NCBI GenBank assembly: GCA_964535405.1 | Contig: CAZHUG010000008.1 | Coordinates: 1 to 51,088, forward strand | DNA: 51,088 nt | From: Scatomorpha sp964535405 | Lineage (GTDB): Bacteria; Bacillota; Clostridia; Oscillospirales; Oscillospiraceae | Direction of reading: 5' to 3' | In this document: piece after piece, positions 17,776 to 26,334 of the stretch | Numbering within the stretch: the first letter of the stretch is position 1 | Layout of the letters: each line of letters begins with the position of its first letter | The notes under the pieces: model-generated | Databases searched by the model: none | What the model was told of the DNA's origin: nothing | The model's input: the letters and a program-made list of their open reading frames with translations, nothing else | Position numbers and translations under genes: made by a program

Positions 17776-17880
17776 ACTTTACCCGTTAGTTAAAGATTTA
17801 GCAACTACGCACTTTGAAGTGAGCACTTACCCGCAAGTGCGCGCTTACTTTGGCGTAAGTACTAACAAAGAAGTGCGTTA
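17776..17880. promoter_or_regulatory. divergent control region with three adjacent palindromes
   Basis: The 288 bases between the EthD gene (minus) and the flavin oxidoreductase (plus) contain CACTT-TG-AAGTG (17810-17821), GCACTT-N6-AAGTGC (17823-17840) and CTTAC-N6-GTAAG (17844-17859) almost end to end. Two related half sites, CACTTTACCCG and CACTTACCCG, lie at 17775 and 17824. Clustered, helically spaced inverted repeats between divergent catabolic genes suggest a multimeric operator. The HxlR protein at the far end of the cluster is a candidate binder; this is inference. Confidence 0.55.
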
Positions 17881-17955
17881 TTGTCAAAAATTTGTTTGTT
17901 TGCAATAATGGCTTCAAGAGGCAGCGCAAAGTCCGCAATAATAAGGAGGCACATC

Positions 17956-19998
17956 ATGCAATTAAGGAAAGTATTTGAGCTTGGCAGGATAGGAAGCTTA
18001 ACAATAAAAAACAGGCTCGTCGTCAGCGCAATGTCCACACATCTGGGCAATGCCGACGGCACTCCCACCGAGGCGGTAATCCGTTATCACGAGGCGAAAG
18101 CCCGCGGCGGCTGGGGGCTCGTGTTCACGGAGGATCTGGGCGTCACTGAGGACGCCGGCTGTGATCCGCACGTCGGCTCGCTCTGGAACGACAGCCAGAT
18201 TGCTCCCTGGAAGCAGTTCGTGAGCAGGATCCACGCGGCAGGCGGGCTCATGGGCGCGCAGATATATCACGCCGGACGCTCGAGAACACTGGCAGCGTAT
18301 GACACGCATCCAATAGCTCCATCTGCGATCAAAGAGCCCGTAATGCAGTATATCCCCCGCGAGATGACGGTGGACGAAATACATGAGATGGTTGCGGCCT
18401 TTGGCGACTGCGCCCGCCGCGTCAAGGAATGCGGCTTTGACTGCGTGGAGATTCACGGCGCACACGGCTATCTCATCACACAGTTCATGTCCACCTTCTC
18501 CAACAAGCGCAACGACGATTATGGCGGAACCCTGGCAAACCGCATGAGATTCCCGCTCGAGGTTTTGCAGGCTGTGCGTCAGGCGGTTGGTGAGGACTTC
18601 CCCATCGTCTTCAGAATGAACACCTCCGACTACGTCGAGGGTGGAATAGAGATTCCCGAGGCCATTGTCATGGCAAAAATGCTTGAGGAGGCAGGCGTCG
18701 ACGCTCTGCACTGCTCCCAGGGCATGTACGCATCCAAGGAAAATATAATAGCCCCCGGCTTTGTCCCTGTTATGCATTATATGGATAATGTGGCGGCAAT
18801 CAAGGCTTCTGTGAAAATTCCCGTCATCGCCGTCGGTCGCTATAACGACATTTACATGGCAGAATCCGTGCTGCGTGACGGCAAAGCCGACTTTATCACC
18901 ATGGCACGCGCGTCGCTCGCCGATCCCGAGCTGCCGAACAAGGCAAAAGAGGGGCGCATAGACGATATAATCCACTGCATAGGCTGCGATCAGGGCTGCA
19001 CAGGAGAGGCGGCAATCGGCAACGCCGTCAACTGCCTTGTGAACCCGCATACCGCCCGTGAAACGGCGTATGATTATTCTATCGTGGAAGATCCCAAGCG
19101 CGTCATCGTCGCCGGAGCCGGTGTTTCGGGCATGGCCGCCGCAATCGCCGCGGCAGAGCGTGGTCACAAGGTGTGCGTCTATGAGGCCGAGGACGAAATC
19201 GGCGGACAGTGGCTGTCTGCGGCCGCACCTCCGGGAAAGACCGAGTATCATGCGCTCATCGTCCATTACAGACGCCAGTTTAAAAAATACGGCATCGGCC
19301 TTGTAACGGGAACCCCGCTGACGAAGGAGATTGTCACTAAAGAGAACCCAGACGCCGTCATCCTCGCGACCGGCGGTGTGCCGATGGTTCTGCCCATTCC
19401 TGGTCTTGATAAGTCCGACTTTGTGAAAACTCCGCCTGAGATTCTGCGTGGTCGCACGCTCTATGGCAAGAACGTCGTAGTCGTCGGCGGCGGCATGACC
19501 GGAGCCGAGACTGCCGTGTTTTTGGCGGTTCAGGGCAGCAGTGTGAGGATGATCGAGATGATGCCCGATATCATAAGCGACGCCGTTTCACAGCCGAGAG
19601 CCTGCCTGCTTCAGCACATCAAAAAATATGGCATCGAGGTACATACCAACACCAGGCTGACGAAGGTCGGCGACGGCGTGGTCTATGCCGAGGAATACCG
19701 CCTCACCGACGGTGTGGATCTTCTGAAGCGTGCAGGAGTTGTGGTAGAATACATGAATCCGGATGAAGAAGAAACCTCACAGGATTAAAGAGAGAAAAAG
19801 AGAGANNNNNNNNNNGAGCCCGTCGAGTTTAAGCGTGTGGATATGGTCGTCAACGCCATGGGCGTGCGCAGCTACAACCCGCTTGAGGCGGAGCTTGCCG
19901 ACTGCGGCTGCAAGCTCGTCGTCGTGGGCGACGCGAGTAAAACAAAAAACGGATATCAAAATATCCGCGAAGGCTTCGAGGCCGGCAACAGCATCTAA
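17956..19998 (+). CDS. old-yellow-enzyme/2,4-dienoyl-CoA reductase-like flavoprotein (BaiCD/enoate reductase type), broken at an assembly gap
   Basis: A modular FMN/4Fe-4S/FAD enzyme that reduces activated C=C bonds. ATG 17956 follows AAGGAGG; an upstream TTG (17881) lacks a site. Residues 1-330 are the FMN barrel (IKNRLVVSAM, HAGRS, HGAHGYLITQF). CIGC-x3-C-x11-C near 345 binds the cluster. VIVAGAGVSGMAAAIAAAER (FAD) and VVVVGGGMTGAE (NAD(P)H) follow. The frame hits TAA at 19786, 18 bases before a 10-N gap; after the gap EPVEFKRVDMVVNAMGVRSY and GDASKTKNGYQNIREGFEAG complete the expected C-terminus to 19998. In the alternative frame the bases before the gap read LTGLKRE, so the stop is probably an assembly error. 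Whole length is about 675 residues. Confidence 0.85.
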
Positions 19999-20025
19999 AG
20001 CCTTCCACGCTATAGCAATACTAAT

Positions 20026-20057
20026 GGCTGGGCGCGACTTAAACATCGCGCCCAGCC
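20026..20057 (+). repeat. intercistronic hairpin
   Basis: GGCTGGGCGCGA (20026-20037) pairs perfectly with TCGCGCCCAGCC (20046-20057) around an 8-base loop, between the two flavoprotein genes. No T run follows and the next ribosome site is 10 bases away, so it may stabilise the upstream message or lower downstream expression. Confidence 0.6.
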
Positions 20058-20076
20058 TGTTGAAATAAGGAGGATT

Positions 20077-21072
20077 ATGTCTTTACTAAATACGCCGCTT
20101 TTTTCGGGCAGGCTTCAAATTAAAAACCGTCTTGTCTTTCCACCGATCGGCACACATTCAGCCAATGCCGACGGCTCGGTTTCGGACAAGACGCTTGCGC
20201 ATTATGGGAAGATCAGCCGCTGCGGCGCGGGACTTGTATTTATCGAGCACAGCTTCGTGAATATTTCCGGCAAGGCCTACCCGGGTCAGCTGTCGGCCGC
20301 CTCTGATGATATGATAACAGGTCTGGCACGGCTTGCATCGGTGGTCAGAAGAAGCGGAGCGGCAGTTTTCCTGCAGCTCAACCATTGCGGAAGCCTGTCT
20401 GTGTCTGCTGCTGCGCCGCCCGTGAGCGCCTCCGCTGTTATTGCGCCAAAAGGCAGTCAGATGCCCAGAGAGATGACAGCGCGGGAGATTGAGGAGCTTA
20501 TAGCTGACTTTGCGAAAGCGGCTCTCAGGGCGAAGCGCGCGGGCTTTGACGGTGTGGAGATACACGCCGCGCATTCCTATCTGCTAAATCAGTTTTTCTC
20601 ACCACTGACGAACAAACGCAGGGATGAGTACGGCGGTGATCTCCCCTCCCGCACGCGCCTCATGACAGACACAGTGCGCGCGGTCAGAGCCGCGGTCGGC
20701 ACGGAGCTTCCGATCTCTATCCGCTTTGGCGCTTGCGATTACATGGACGGCGGCACCAGCCTCTCCGACAGCCTCTGCGCTGCCCGAGAGCTTGAAGCTG
20801 CCGGTGCAGACATCATCAGCGTCACAGGCGGCCTGTGCCAGTTTTTGCTGCCCGAGCTCATGCATCGGCAGGGATATTTCAGCGAGCTTTCCAGGGAAAT
20901 CAAAAAAGTCGTCTCCGTACCGATTATCTTGACCGGCGGTGTCACGCAGCCTGAATCGGCGGAGCTCCTGTTGCAAAATGAGGACGCTGACCTTGTCGGC
21001 GTCGGCCGCGCCATTTTAAAAGACCCTGACTGCTTAGCACGTTCACTATCCCCAAATGCCGCTGACCTTTGA
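20077..21072 (+). CDS. old-yellow-enzyme family oxidoreductase, FMN barrel only
   Basis: A 331-residue NADH:flavin oxidoreductase/NADH oxidase-family protein that stops after the TIM barrel. LQIKNRLVFPPIGTHS and GVEIHAAHSYLLNQFFSPLT (the GAHGYL-like FMN/substrate histidine motif) are clear, as are NKRRDEYGG and the phosphate-binding VGVGRAILKDPDCL. It lacks the iron-sulfur and FAD/NAD modules of its neighbour and is only distantly similar to it, so it may need a separate electron donor or act on a different double bond. AAGGAGG (20067-20073) precedes the ATG. Confidence 0.92.
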   Translation: MSLLNTPLFSGRLQIKNRLVFPPIGTHSANADGSVSDKTLAHYGKISRCGAGLVFIEHSFVNISGKAYPGQLSAASDDMITGLARLASVVRRSGAAVFLQLNHCGSLSVSAAAPPVSASAVIAPKGSQMPREMTAREIEELIADFAKAALRAKRAGFDGVEIHAAHSYLLNQFFSPLTNKRRDEYGGDLPSRTRLMTDTVRAVRAAVGTELPISIRFGACDYMDGGTSLSDSLCAARELEAAGADIISVTGGLCQFLLPELMHRQGYFSELSREIKKVVSVPIILTGGVTQPESAELLLQNEDADLVGVGRAILKDPDCLARSLSPNAADL

Positions 21073-21101
21073 TTGACAAAGGTGACTCGAGCGTATAAAA
21101 T
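21073..21101 (+). promoter_or_regulatory. promoter of the HxlR gene
   Basis: TTGACA (21073-21078), 17-base spacer, TAAAAT (21096-21101). The -35 begins at the last base pair after the upstream stop codon, so the regulator has its own promoter. Confidence 0.65.
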
Positions 21102-21146
21102 GATTATATAGGCAGATGTGCAATTTGTAATTTGTCATGAAGGGCG

Positions 21147-21665
21147 GTGATCTGTTTGCTGGAGCGTGAGAACGATCTGATGTCCTGTGGTCTGAGCTAT
21201 GCTTTCTATACAATCGGCGGCAAGTGGAAGCCGTATATAATATGGTATTTAAACTGCTCACCGAACAATACCTGCCGTTATGGTGAGCTTAAGAGGGATA
21301 TCCCCTGGAACATCTCTCATAAAATGTTTGCCCAGCAGCTGCGTGAGCTGGAGCGGGACGGCCTGGTAGTCAGGCAGGAATATAACGAGCAAACGCTCCG
21401 CGTTGAATACAGTCTCACGGACAAGGGGCTGTACCTGGTGCCTGTAATGCTCTATATGCGCGATTGGGGCGTCATGTTCGGGGATGATTTTTCAAAGGAT
21501 ACGCTCAAGCACACCCGCGGAAATTGGGAGGGAAAATCCATTTCCTATCACTCTCACCCCGAAGATTTGGACAAGGGCGTGCACATCAGCTTTGATGTGG
21601 GCGTCGGAAAAGACGAGCTCTCAGCCGATAAAGGCGAGGGCGCCAATAATGAGGAAAATAACTAA
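21147..21665 (+). CDS. HxlR-family winged-helix transcriptional regulator
   Basis: A 172-residue regulator. The HxlR core is clear: YTIGGKWKPYIIWYL, then LKRDIPWNISHKMFAQQLRE (recognition region) and a wing VVRQEYNEQTLRVEYSLT. HxlR proteins sense small electrophiles, aldehydes or aromatic compounds and often control an adjacent oxidoreductase. The start is uncertain: GTG 21147, TTG 21156 (preceded by GGTGATC) or ATG 21180 are all in frame. The C-terminal 60 residues beyond the winged helix are acidic and not recognised. It ends at a strong terminator and is the likely regulator of the flavoprotein/SDR cluster. Confidence 0.88.
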   Translation: MICLLERENDLMSCGLSYAFYTIGGKWKPYIIWYLNCSPNNTCRYGELKRDIPWNISHKMFAQQLRELERDGLVVRQEYNEQTLRVEYSLTDKGLYLVPVMLYMRDWGVMFGDDFSKDTLKHTRGNWEGKSISYHSHPEDLDKGVHISFDVGVGKDELSADKGEGANNEENN

Positions 21666-21702
21666 GGCTGGATATCCCTGTGGATATCCAGCCCTTCTTT
21701 TT
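21666..21702 (+). terminator. terminator after the HxlR gene
   Basis: GGCTGGATATCC (21666-21677) and GGATATCCAGCC (21682-21693) form a perfect 12-bp stem around CTGT, followed by CTTCTTTTT. Confidence 0.9.
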
Positions 21703-21741
21703 GGGATGCCGTATGGTTTGCTGTGATAAGGAGAGATATGA

Positions 21742-22704
21742 ATGAAGAAAAAAAATAATATGCTTGTCGCTTTTCTCCTGATTGTCTCCTTGCTTAATAC
21801 GGGAGTGCTTGCAACGGAAAAAAGCGGCATAATGGGAACCGGCAAGAAATATGGCGACCCAATACTCAGCCTAATTAAACTCAGAGAAGACAGCACGCTC
21901 GATGATACTGCGCATATAACAAAATTAATCGAAATTTTTTCCCACGCCAAGATTGAACAGCTTAACGATTATAGCGCAGAAAAAAACGACTTTAGCGATT
22001 TCTTTTACGCGCACACAGCTTACGGGTATAACGTTTCATTGTTCTGTGATCGTGTTGAGCTGGAAAGACTCGTTTTGGAGAAAGTCGGAGCGCAAAACCT
22101 TTGGACATCCGTTGATATCAGGAACGTGGAGATTACTATTACAGGCGAAAGGGCGCAGGCAAAGGCATACGAGCAATATTATTATTCCAGAGTAGGAACC
22201 CCCGAAATTATCTCAGGCGAGGGGCAGAAATATGACTTAAAGCTCGTTAAAGTTAATGACATCTGGTACATTGAGGACGTTACAACTGACAGCCCGTTTG
22301 AAAGCGACATGCGTTTGACAGGCATCAGCATTGAAGAATATCTTGAGGGTGTAAAAGCTTTTGACCGCATTGATTATGATCCCCCACTCTATCCGAAGAT
22401 CATTGAAGATCCACCGGACGGCGAAGAGATTCGTGATGATGCCATCCTTTTATGGCACGCGGGGCTTATAAATCCCCTGTCAGCAGCTCGCAACGCCGCA
22501 AGAGCTTTTGTTGATAAGGAAAAAATAATGGCGTCAAATAAAACTTTCTTCAGTTATGTCGGGGCAGTGACAGAGACTGTCAGACTTTTGCACGGCGATA
22601 TTCATAGCTTGCTCTGGCCGGGGCAAACACCGTTTACCGGATATCTGACGAGCTGGCAGCTGTATGGCTGGCACTGGGTAAAGCAGCTGGTTTCAGAAGA
22701 TTAA
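21742..22704 (+). CDS. exported protein of unknown function
   Basis: A 320-residue protein with a signal peptide (KKKNN, then a hydrophobic core LLIVSLLNTGVLA). The mature part has a beta-rich segment, DIRNVEITITGERAQAKAYE and KYDLKLVKVNDIWYIEDV, of the kind that precedes amidase-like domains in Clostridia, and a C-terminal segment with HAGLINPLSAARNAARAFVD and SWQLYGWHWVKQ. No catalytic motif was recognised. GGAGAG precedes the ATG. It is followed 17 bases later by a lipoprotein gene, probably in the same transcript. Confidence 0.75.
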   Translation: MKKKNNMLVAFLLIVSLLNTGVLATEKSGIMGTGKKYGDPILSLIKLREDSTLDDTAHITKLIEIFSHAKIEQLNDYSAEKNDFSDFFYAHTAYGYNVSLFCDRVELERLVLEKVGAQNLWTSVDIRNVEITITGERAQAKAYEQYYYSRVGTPEIISGEGQKYDLKLVKVNDIWYIEDVTTDSPFESDMRLTGISIEEYLEGVKAFDRIDYDPPLYPKIIEDPPDGEEIRDDAILLWHAGLINPLSAARNAARAFVDKEKIMASNKTFFSYVGAVTETVRLLHGDIHSLLWPGQTPFTGYLTSWQLYGWHWVKQLVSED

Positions 22705-22721
22705 ACTTAGGAGGCATGATT

Positions 22722-23576
22722 ATGTCAGGGAAAAAACGTTTCATCTCACTGGGCTTAGCATTTTGCCTTGCTCTGCTTTTGCTCACCGGATGCGGCGGGC
22801 CGGAGCCCGAGCCCAATATCAGCGAAATATCTCCGGGCAGCGAGCTGCCTGTATCCCCCACAGACGACGCGCCTGCCACGCCAGACGAGCCTTTTCCCAT
22901 TGCCGCATATATCCGTCGCTTTGCAGTGGGCGACGTAGAATTAGGCTGGCGCTATGACTTTTCACCGGAGGAATTGGCCGAGCTCTGGGAAGCCTGCAAC
23001 TCCATAGAATATCTCGGCGAAGCGCCGGAACCCGAGTACGACCAGCCAAACTTCCGCTATTCCGACCCACAGCAGCTCTACAGAGTAAGCTTCACTTTTG
23101 AGACCGAGAACGCATCTCGCGGCAGTCTAGAAGTATTTGAAGGCAATGTTGCTACGCGCTTTGACACAAGAGAACACGACTACAGCTACTTTTCCCCGGA
23201 GAGTCTTGATTTTGGGCTTTTCGACACCCTTATCAGTAATCGCGAGATCGTAATAAAATCCGCCGAGGACATAGCCGCCGCGGAGGAATACTTCAGACAG
23301 TTATTCGCGGAGGATGCGCCCGGCTGCACACTTGACTACGTCACTTATGACCCAGATGTGGATGAGTATTACACGGACGTAGCATCCCACTACTCGGGAG
23401 GCCTTCCGACAGGAACTGCAAAAGAAGACTTTGTGACGCTATGCTTCAGCTACAGCGCCGAAGGAGACACTCGCTACGATCCCATGGATCCGGGAAAAAC
23501 CGTTGCGGTGATTCTTATAAAGCAAGGTGCAGGCTGGTCAAGGTTTAACTGGACGCAGGAAATACCTGAACTCTAG
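22722..23576 (+). CDS. lipoprotein of unknown function
   Basis: A 284-residue lipoprotein: after KKRF and a hydrophobic core the lipobox LLTGC (Cys ~23) is followed by a Gly-Pro-Glu-rich linker (GGPEPEPN) and a Pro/Asp-rich spacer. The acidic mature domain is not recognised. ATG 22722 is preferred because AGGAGG (22709-22714) lies seven bases before it; ATG 22716 would leave one base. It shares an operon with the exported protein upstream, and both may act at the cell surface. Confidence 0.75.
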   Translation: MSGKKRFISLGLAFCLALLLLTGCGGPEPEPNISEISPGSELPVSPTDDAPATPDEPFPIAAYIRRFAVGDVELGWRYDFSPEELAELWEACNSIEYLGEAPEPEYDQPNFRYSDPQQLYRVSFTFETENASRGSLEVFEGNVATRFDTREHDYSYFSPESLDFGLFDTLISNREIVIKSAEDIAAAEEYFRQLFAEDAPGCTLDYVTYDPDVDEYYTDVASHYSGGLPTGTAKEDFVTLCFSYSAEGDTRYDPMDPGKTVAVILIKQGAGWSRFNWTQEIPEL

Positions 23577-23626
23577 GCCTGTGCTAAAACACCGTAACAC
23601 ATCCAACGCGCCGCACACTTCTCGTG

Positions 23627-25260
23627 TCAGTCCTCCAAAAATACATGAGCGTCCTCGATTATAATTTTATTATCAAAGATCGCCGCCAGCTCGTCGGACA
23701 ATTGATGCGCAATGAGGATAACTGTGCGCCGAGGCTTCGAGACGACATATTCGATCAGCTTTTTTGCGGCATCGAGGTCGATATTTGCAAAGCTCTCGTC
23801 AAAAATAACCACAGGCGGATCATATAATTCCATTCGCGCCAGCGCAATTTTCTGCCGCTCGCCGCCGGAGAGCTCATGTCCGCCCTGTGCAATAATTTCA
23901 TCGAGCCCATCTTCAAAGCGCTCAAAAATATATTCCAACCCCACGTTTTTCAGAACTTTTATTACCTCTTCATCCGTAAAATGATCGTTAAACAGCGTAA
24001 CATTGTCCTTTAGAGAAGCGTTGAAGAGAAAGGTGTTCTGCGAGCATTGTAAAACAAAACGTGCGTACTGACCGCTGTCAAAATTATTTATATCAATTCC
24101 ATCAACACAAATTCGCCCTTCATCGGGCCTGAGCGCTCCGGTGATAAGCTGTATCAGCGTGGATTTTCCCGCACCGGAAGGGCCGCAAAGCAGGTATTTT
24201 TCTCCCCGCTCAATTGAAACGCAGACATCGCGCAAAATCGCGGCGTCCTCATAGGCAAATGTGACATGCTCTATTTGGATGCCTTCATGCTTTGTGGGAA
24301 TATCCACCGTGGGCGCCTTGGCCTCCTGCGCGTAATTAAGGACGCTTCGGAGCTTGGAGATAATCTCCTTCGCGCTTCTGATCTCAGTTATATCATCGTT
24401 CAAAGATTGCAGCGGCGAGGCAACATACACCACCAGCTGGGACGCCGCGATCATCGTTCCGATGGTCATCTGACCCAAGATTGTCAGCAAAGCGCCGAAA
24501 AAATAGATTCCCACATAGATAATTTGCCCAAAGGCAAAGGACAGCAGTCTTGCGACCGATGTCAAAAGCCGCGAGCGATATTTTGCGCTCTCCCAGCGAG
24601 AGTTGGCGGCGGTAATCGCCTGCAATGATTTTGCGCCCAGCTGAAAGCTCCGCAATAAATCAAAGCCGTTTAAATGCTCGGTCGCCGTCACGGTGAACTC
24701 CTCAGCCGCCTCGGCCTGCTCCAGCTTCTTTTTCGCGATCAAAGGGCTCATCACCTTGGGCACGATCATCTGTATTGCCGTGGTGAGCAATACGAACAGC
24801 GTGAGCCACGGGGATATGAAGGACAGCAGGACGATGCTGACGACAAACTCGAACAGCTCCGTAAAAACACTAAACCAGATTTTAAAATATGATTCCTCAA
24901 TCATGTCCAGCTGATTTGTCAAGGCGGAGAGCCAGCCGCTTGTATTCTTTTTGTGGAAGTCCGCGGACGGCATTGATAGGATTCTATCTGTGACCTCTTC
25001 GCGCAAATTTGTCTGCGCGCCAGCGCAATTTTCTGCCACTTAGCCCTTTTTGCGAAGATGTCAATTATGAAATAAACCGCGATATATAAAATAAATGCCA
25101 CAGCGTACACCCCGGCGTCCGATAAATCGCCCGCCATTGCAAAATCTACACAGCGCAGCATCACATAGGCCAGGCCGACCTCAAACAGGCAGCTTATGAT
25201 GGAAAGAAAGATTAGGATGACAAATTTCGGCACCTGCCTCTTATATAAATACTTAAACAC
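23627..25260 (-). pseudogene. ABC exporter (fused permease-ATPase) with a single frameshift
   Basis: A one-gene half-transporter. GTG 25260 with GGAGGTG upstream opens VFKYLYKRQVPKFVILIFLS and the first helices. Near 25025-25035 the frame shifts: the first frame passes WQKIALARRQ and then loses sense, while the other resumes at TNLREEVTDRIL and continues uninterrupted to the end, consistent with one missing base. The ATPase part is complete: Walker A GPSGAGKST, signature LSGGERQKIALAR, Walker B VVIFDESFANID, and switch His in IAHQLS. Together it would be about 540 residues, a normal exporter length. A recent mutation or an assembly error are equally possible. Confidence 0.8.
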
Positions 25261-25363
25261 CCAAATACACCTCCACACGCCTAAGTACAGCCATTATAAG
25301 GGATTCTTGTTAATATCTCAAACTTTATCGGAATAATTATAAATCCCTGTTCCATTGACCAGT

Positions 25364-25400
25364 AAAAGCGAGCTGCCTCAGTGAGCAGCTCGCTTTTATA
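25364..25400 (-). terminator. terminator of feoB
   Basis: AAAAGCGAGCTGC (25364-25376) pairs with GCAGCTCGCTTTT (25385-25397). On the minus strand the hairpin ends in TTTT, 16 bases after the feoB stop codon. Confidence 0.85.
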
Positions 25401-25412
25401 TTGAATACGTTT

Positions 25413-26258
25413 TCATAGAAACAATCGCGCTACATTGGCGAACACAAAGCAAACAGCAAGCCCCGCCACAGTCGGCAGAGCTAAGGCCAGCGCCGTCCAT
25501 TTCCAGCTTCCGGTCTCCTTTTTTATGGTCAGGAGCGTGGTTGAACAGGGCCAGTGCAAAAGTGAAAAGAGCATTGTGCTCGCCGCCGTAATCCACGTCC
25601 AGCCGTTTTGTAAAAAGAGGTTTTTCATCTCGTTTAGACTGCCGAGCTCTAGTATGCTGCCCTGCGCCATGTAGGCCATTATTATTATAGGCACGACTAT
25701 CTCGTTTGCCGGAAAGCCGAGGATAAAGGCGATGAGTATCACGCCGTCGAGCCCGAACAGCCGCGCAAAAGGATCTAAAAAACCCGCGCAGACGCTCAAA
25801 AGGCTCCCCCCTGCCACGGACACATTTGCCATCAGCCAGATGAGCATGCCCGCCGGCGCCGCAACCGCCACCGCGCGCCCCAGAACGAACAGAGTCCTGT
25901 CGAGCACGGCACGCACGAGCACCTGCCCGACCTGTGGTCTGCGATACGGCGGAAGCTCCAGTGTAAACGAGCTCGGCTGACCCTTGAGCACGGTTTTGGA
26001 CAGCAGACGAGTCACCAGAAGCGTCATGAATACACCGAGGGCTATGACCGCGGTCAGCAAAGCCGCAGAGAGCAGGGACGAAAATGCACCTGTCCCCTCT
26101 CCGATGAAGAACATTGAAATTATTGCTATGAGGGTCGGAAAGCGCCCGTTGCAGGGCACAAAACTGTTGGTTAAAATCGCAAGCAGACGCTCGCGCGGCG
26201 AATCAATAATCCGACAGCCCACAACCCCCGCCGCGTTGCAGCCGAAGCCCATACACAT
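25413..26258 (-). pseudogene. feoB: feoB, 3' segment (interrupted gene)
   Basis: The C-terminal 281 codons of the ferrous-iron transporter. It starts inside the conserved membrane core, MCMGFGCNAAGVVGC then RIIDSPRERLLAILTNSFVP and CNGRFP, and carries the second Gate/nucleoside-recognition half with LGFPANEIVVPIIIMAYM, ending with the last helices. It has no G domain and no start of its own: the apparent ATG (26258) is an internal Met codon and lacks a ribosome site. The missing 5' part lies 21 kb away at 47477-48781 on the same strand. Joining the two at the shared ATGTGTA restores an open frame of 714 residues, a normal FeoB length. Confidence 0.93.
26252..26258. repeat. left attachment core (attL) of the feoB element
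   Basis: TACACAT on the plus strand (ATGTGTA in the sense of feoB). It is identical to 47476-47482, and the flanking bases differ on both sides. The sequence to the left is feoB; that to the right is element DNA. Recombination between the two copies rebuilds feoB exactly. Confidence 0.85.
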
Positions 26259-26294
26259 GTAGACGGCAATTGGGGGTGTAATATCACAGCCGCC

Positions 26295-26334
26295 ATAAAA
26301 TGCCTGAGATTCATCTGAATCTCAGGCATTTTAT
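26295..26334. terminator. terminator at the left end of the element
   Basis: ATAAAATGCCTGAGATTCA and TGAATCTCAGGCATTTTAT form a 19-bp perfect stem around TC (26314-26315). It overlaps the uxaA-like stop codon (26334-26336), ends the leftward operon, and insulates it from feoB. Confidence 0.85.

Noticed and set aside
17998..19266. 422-residue minus-strand frame
   Set aside because: Antisense shadow of the flavin oxidoreductase; high GC codon bias keeps the opposite frame open.
18000..21072. The two flavoprotein genes as an assembly duplication
   Set aside because: They differ throughout in sequence and domain content; only fold motifs are shared.
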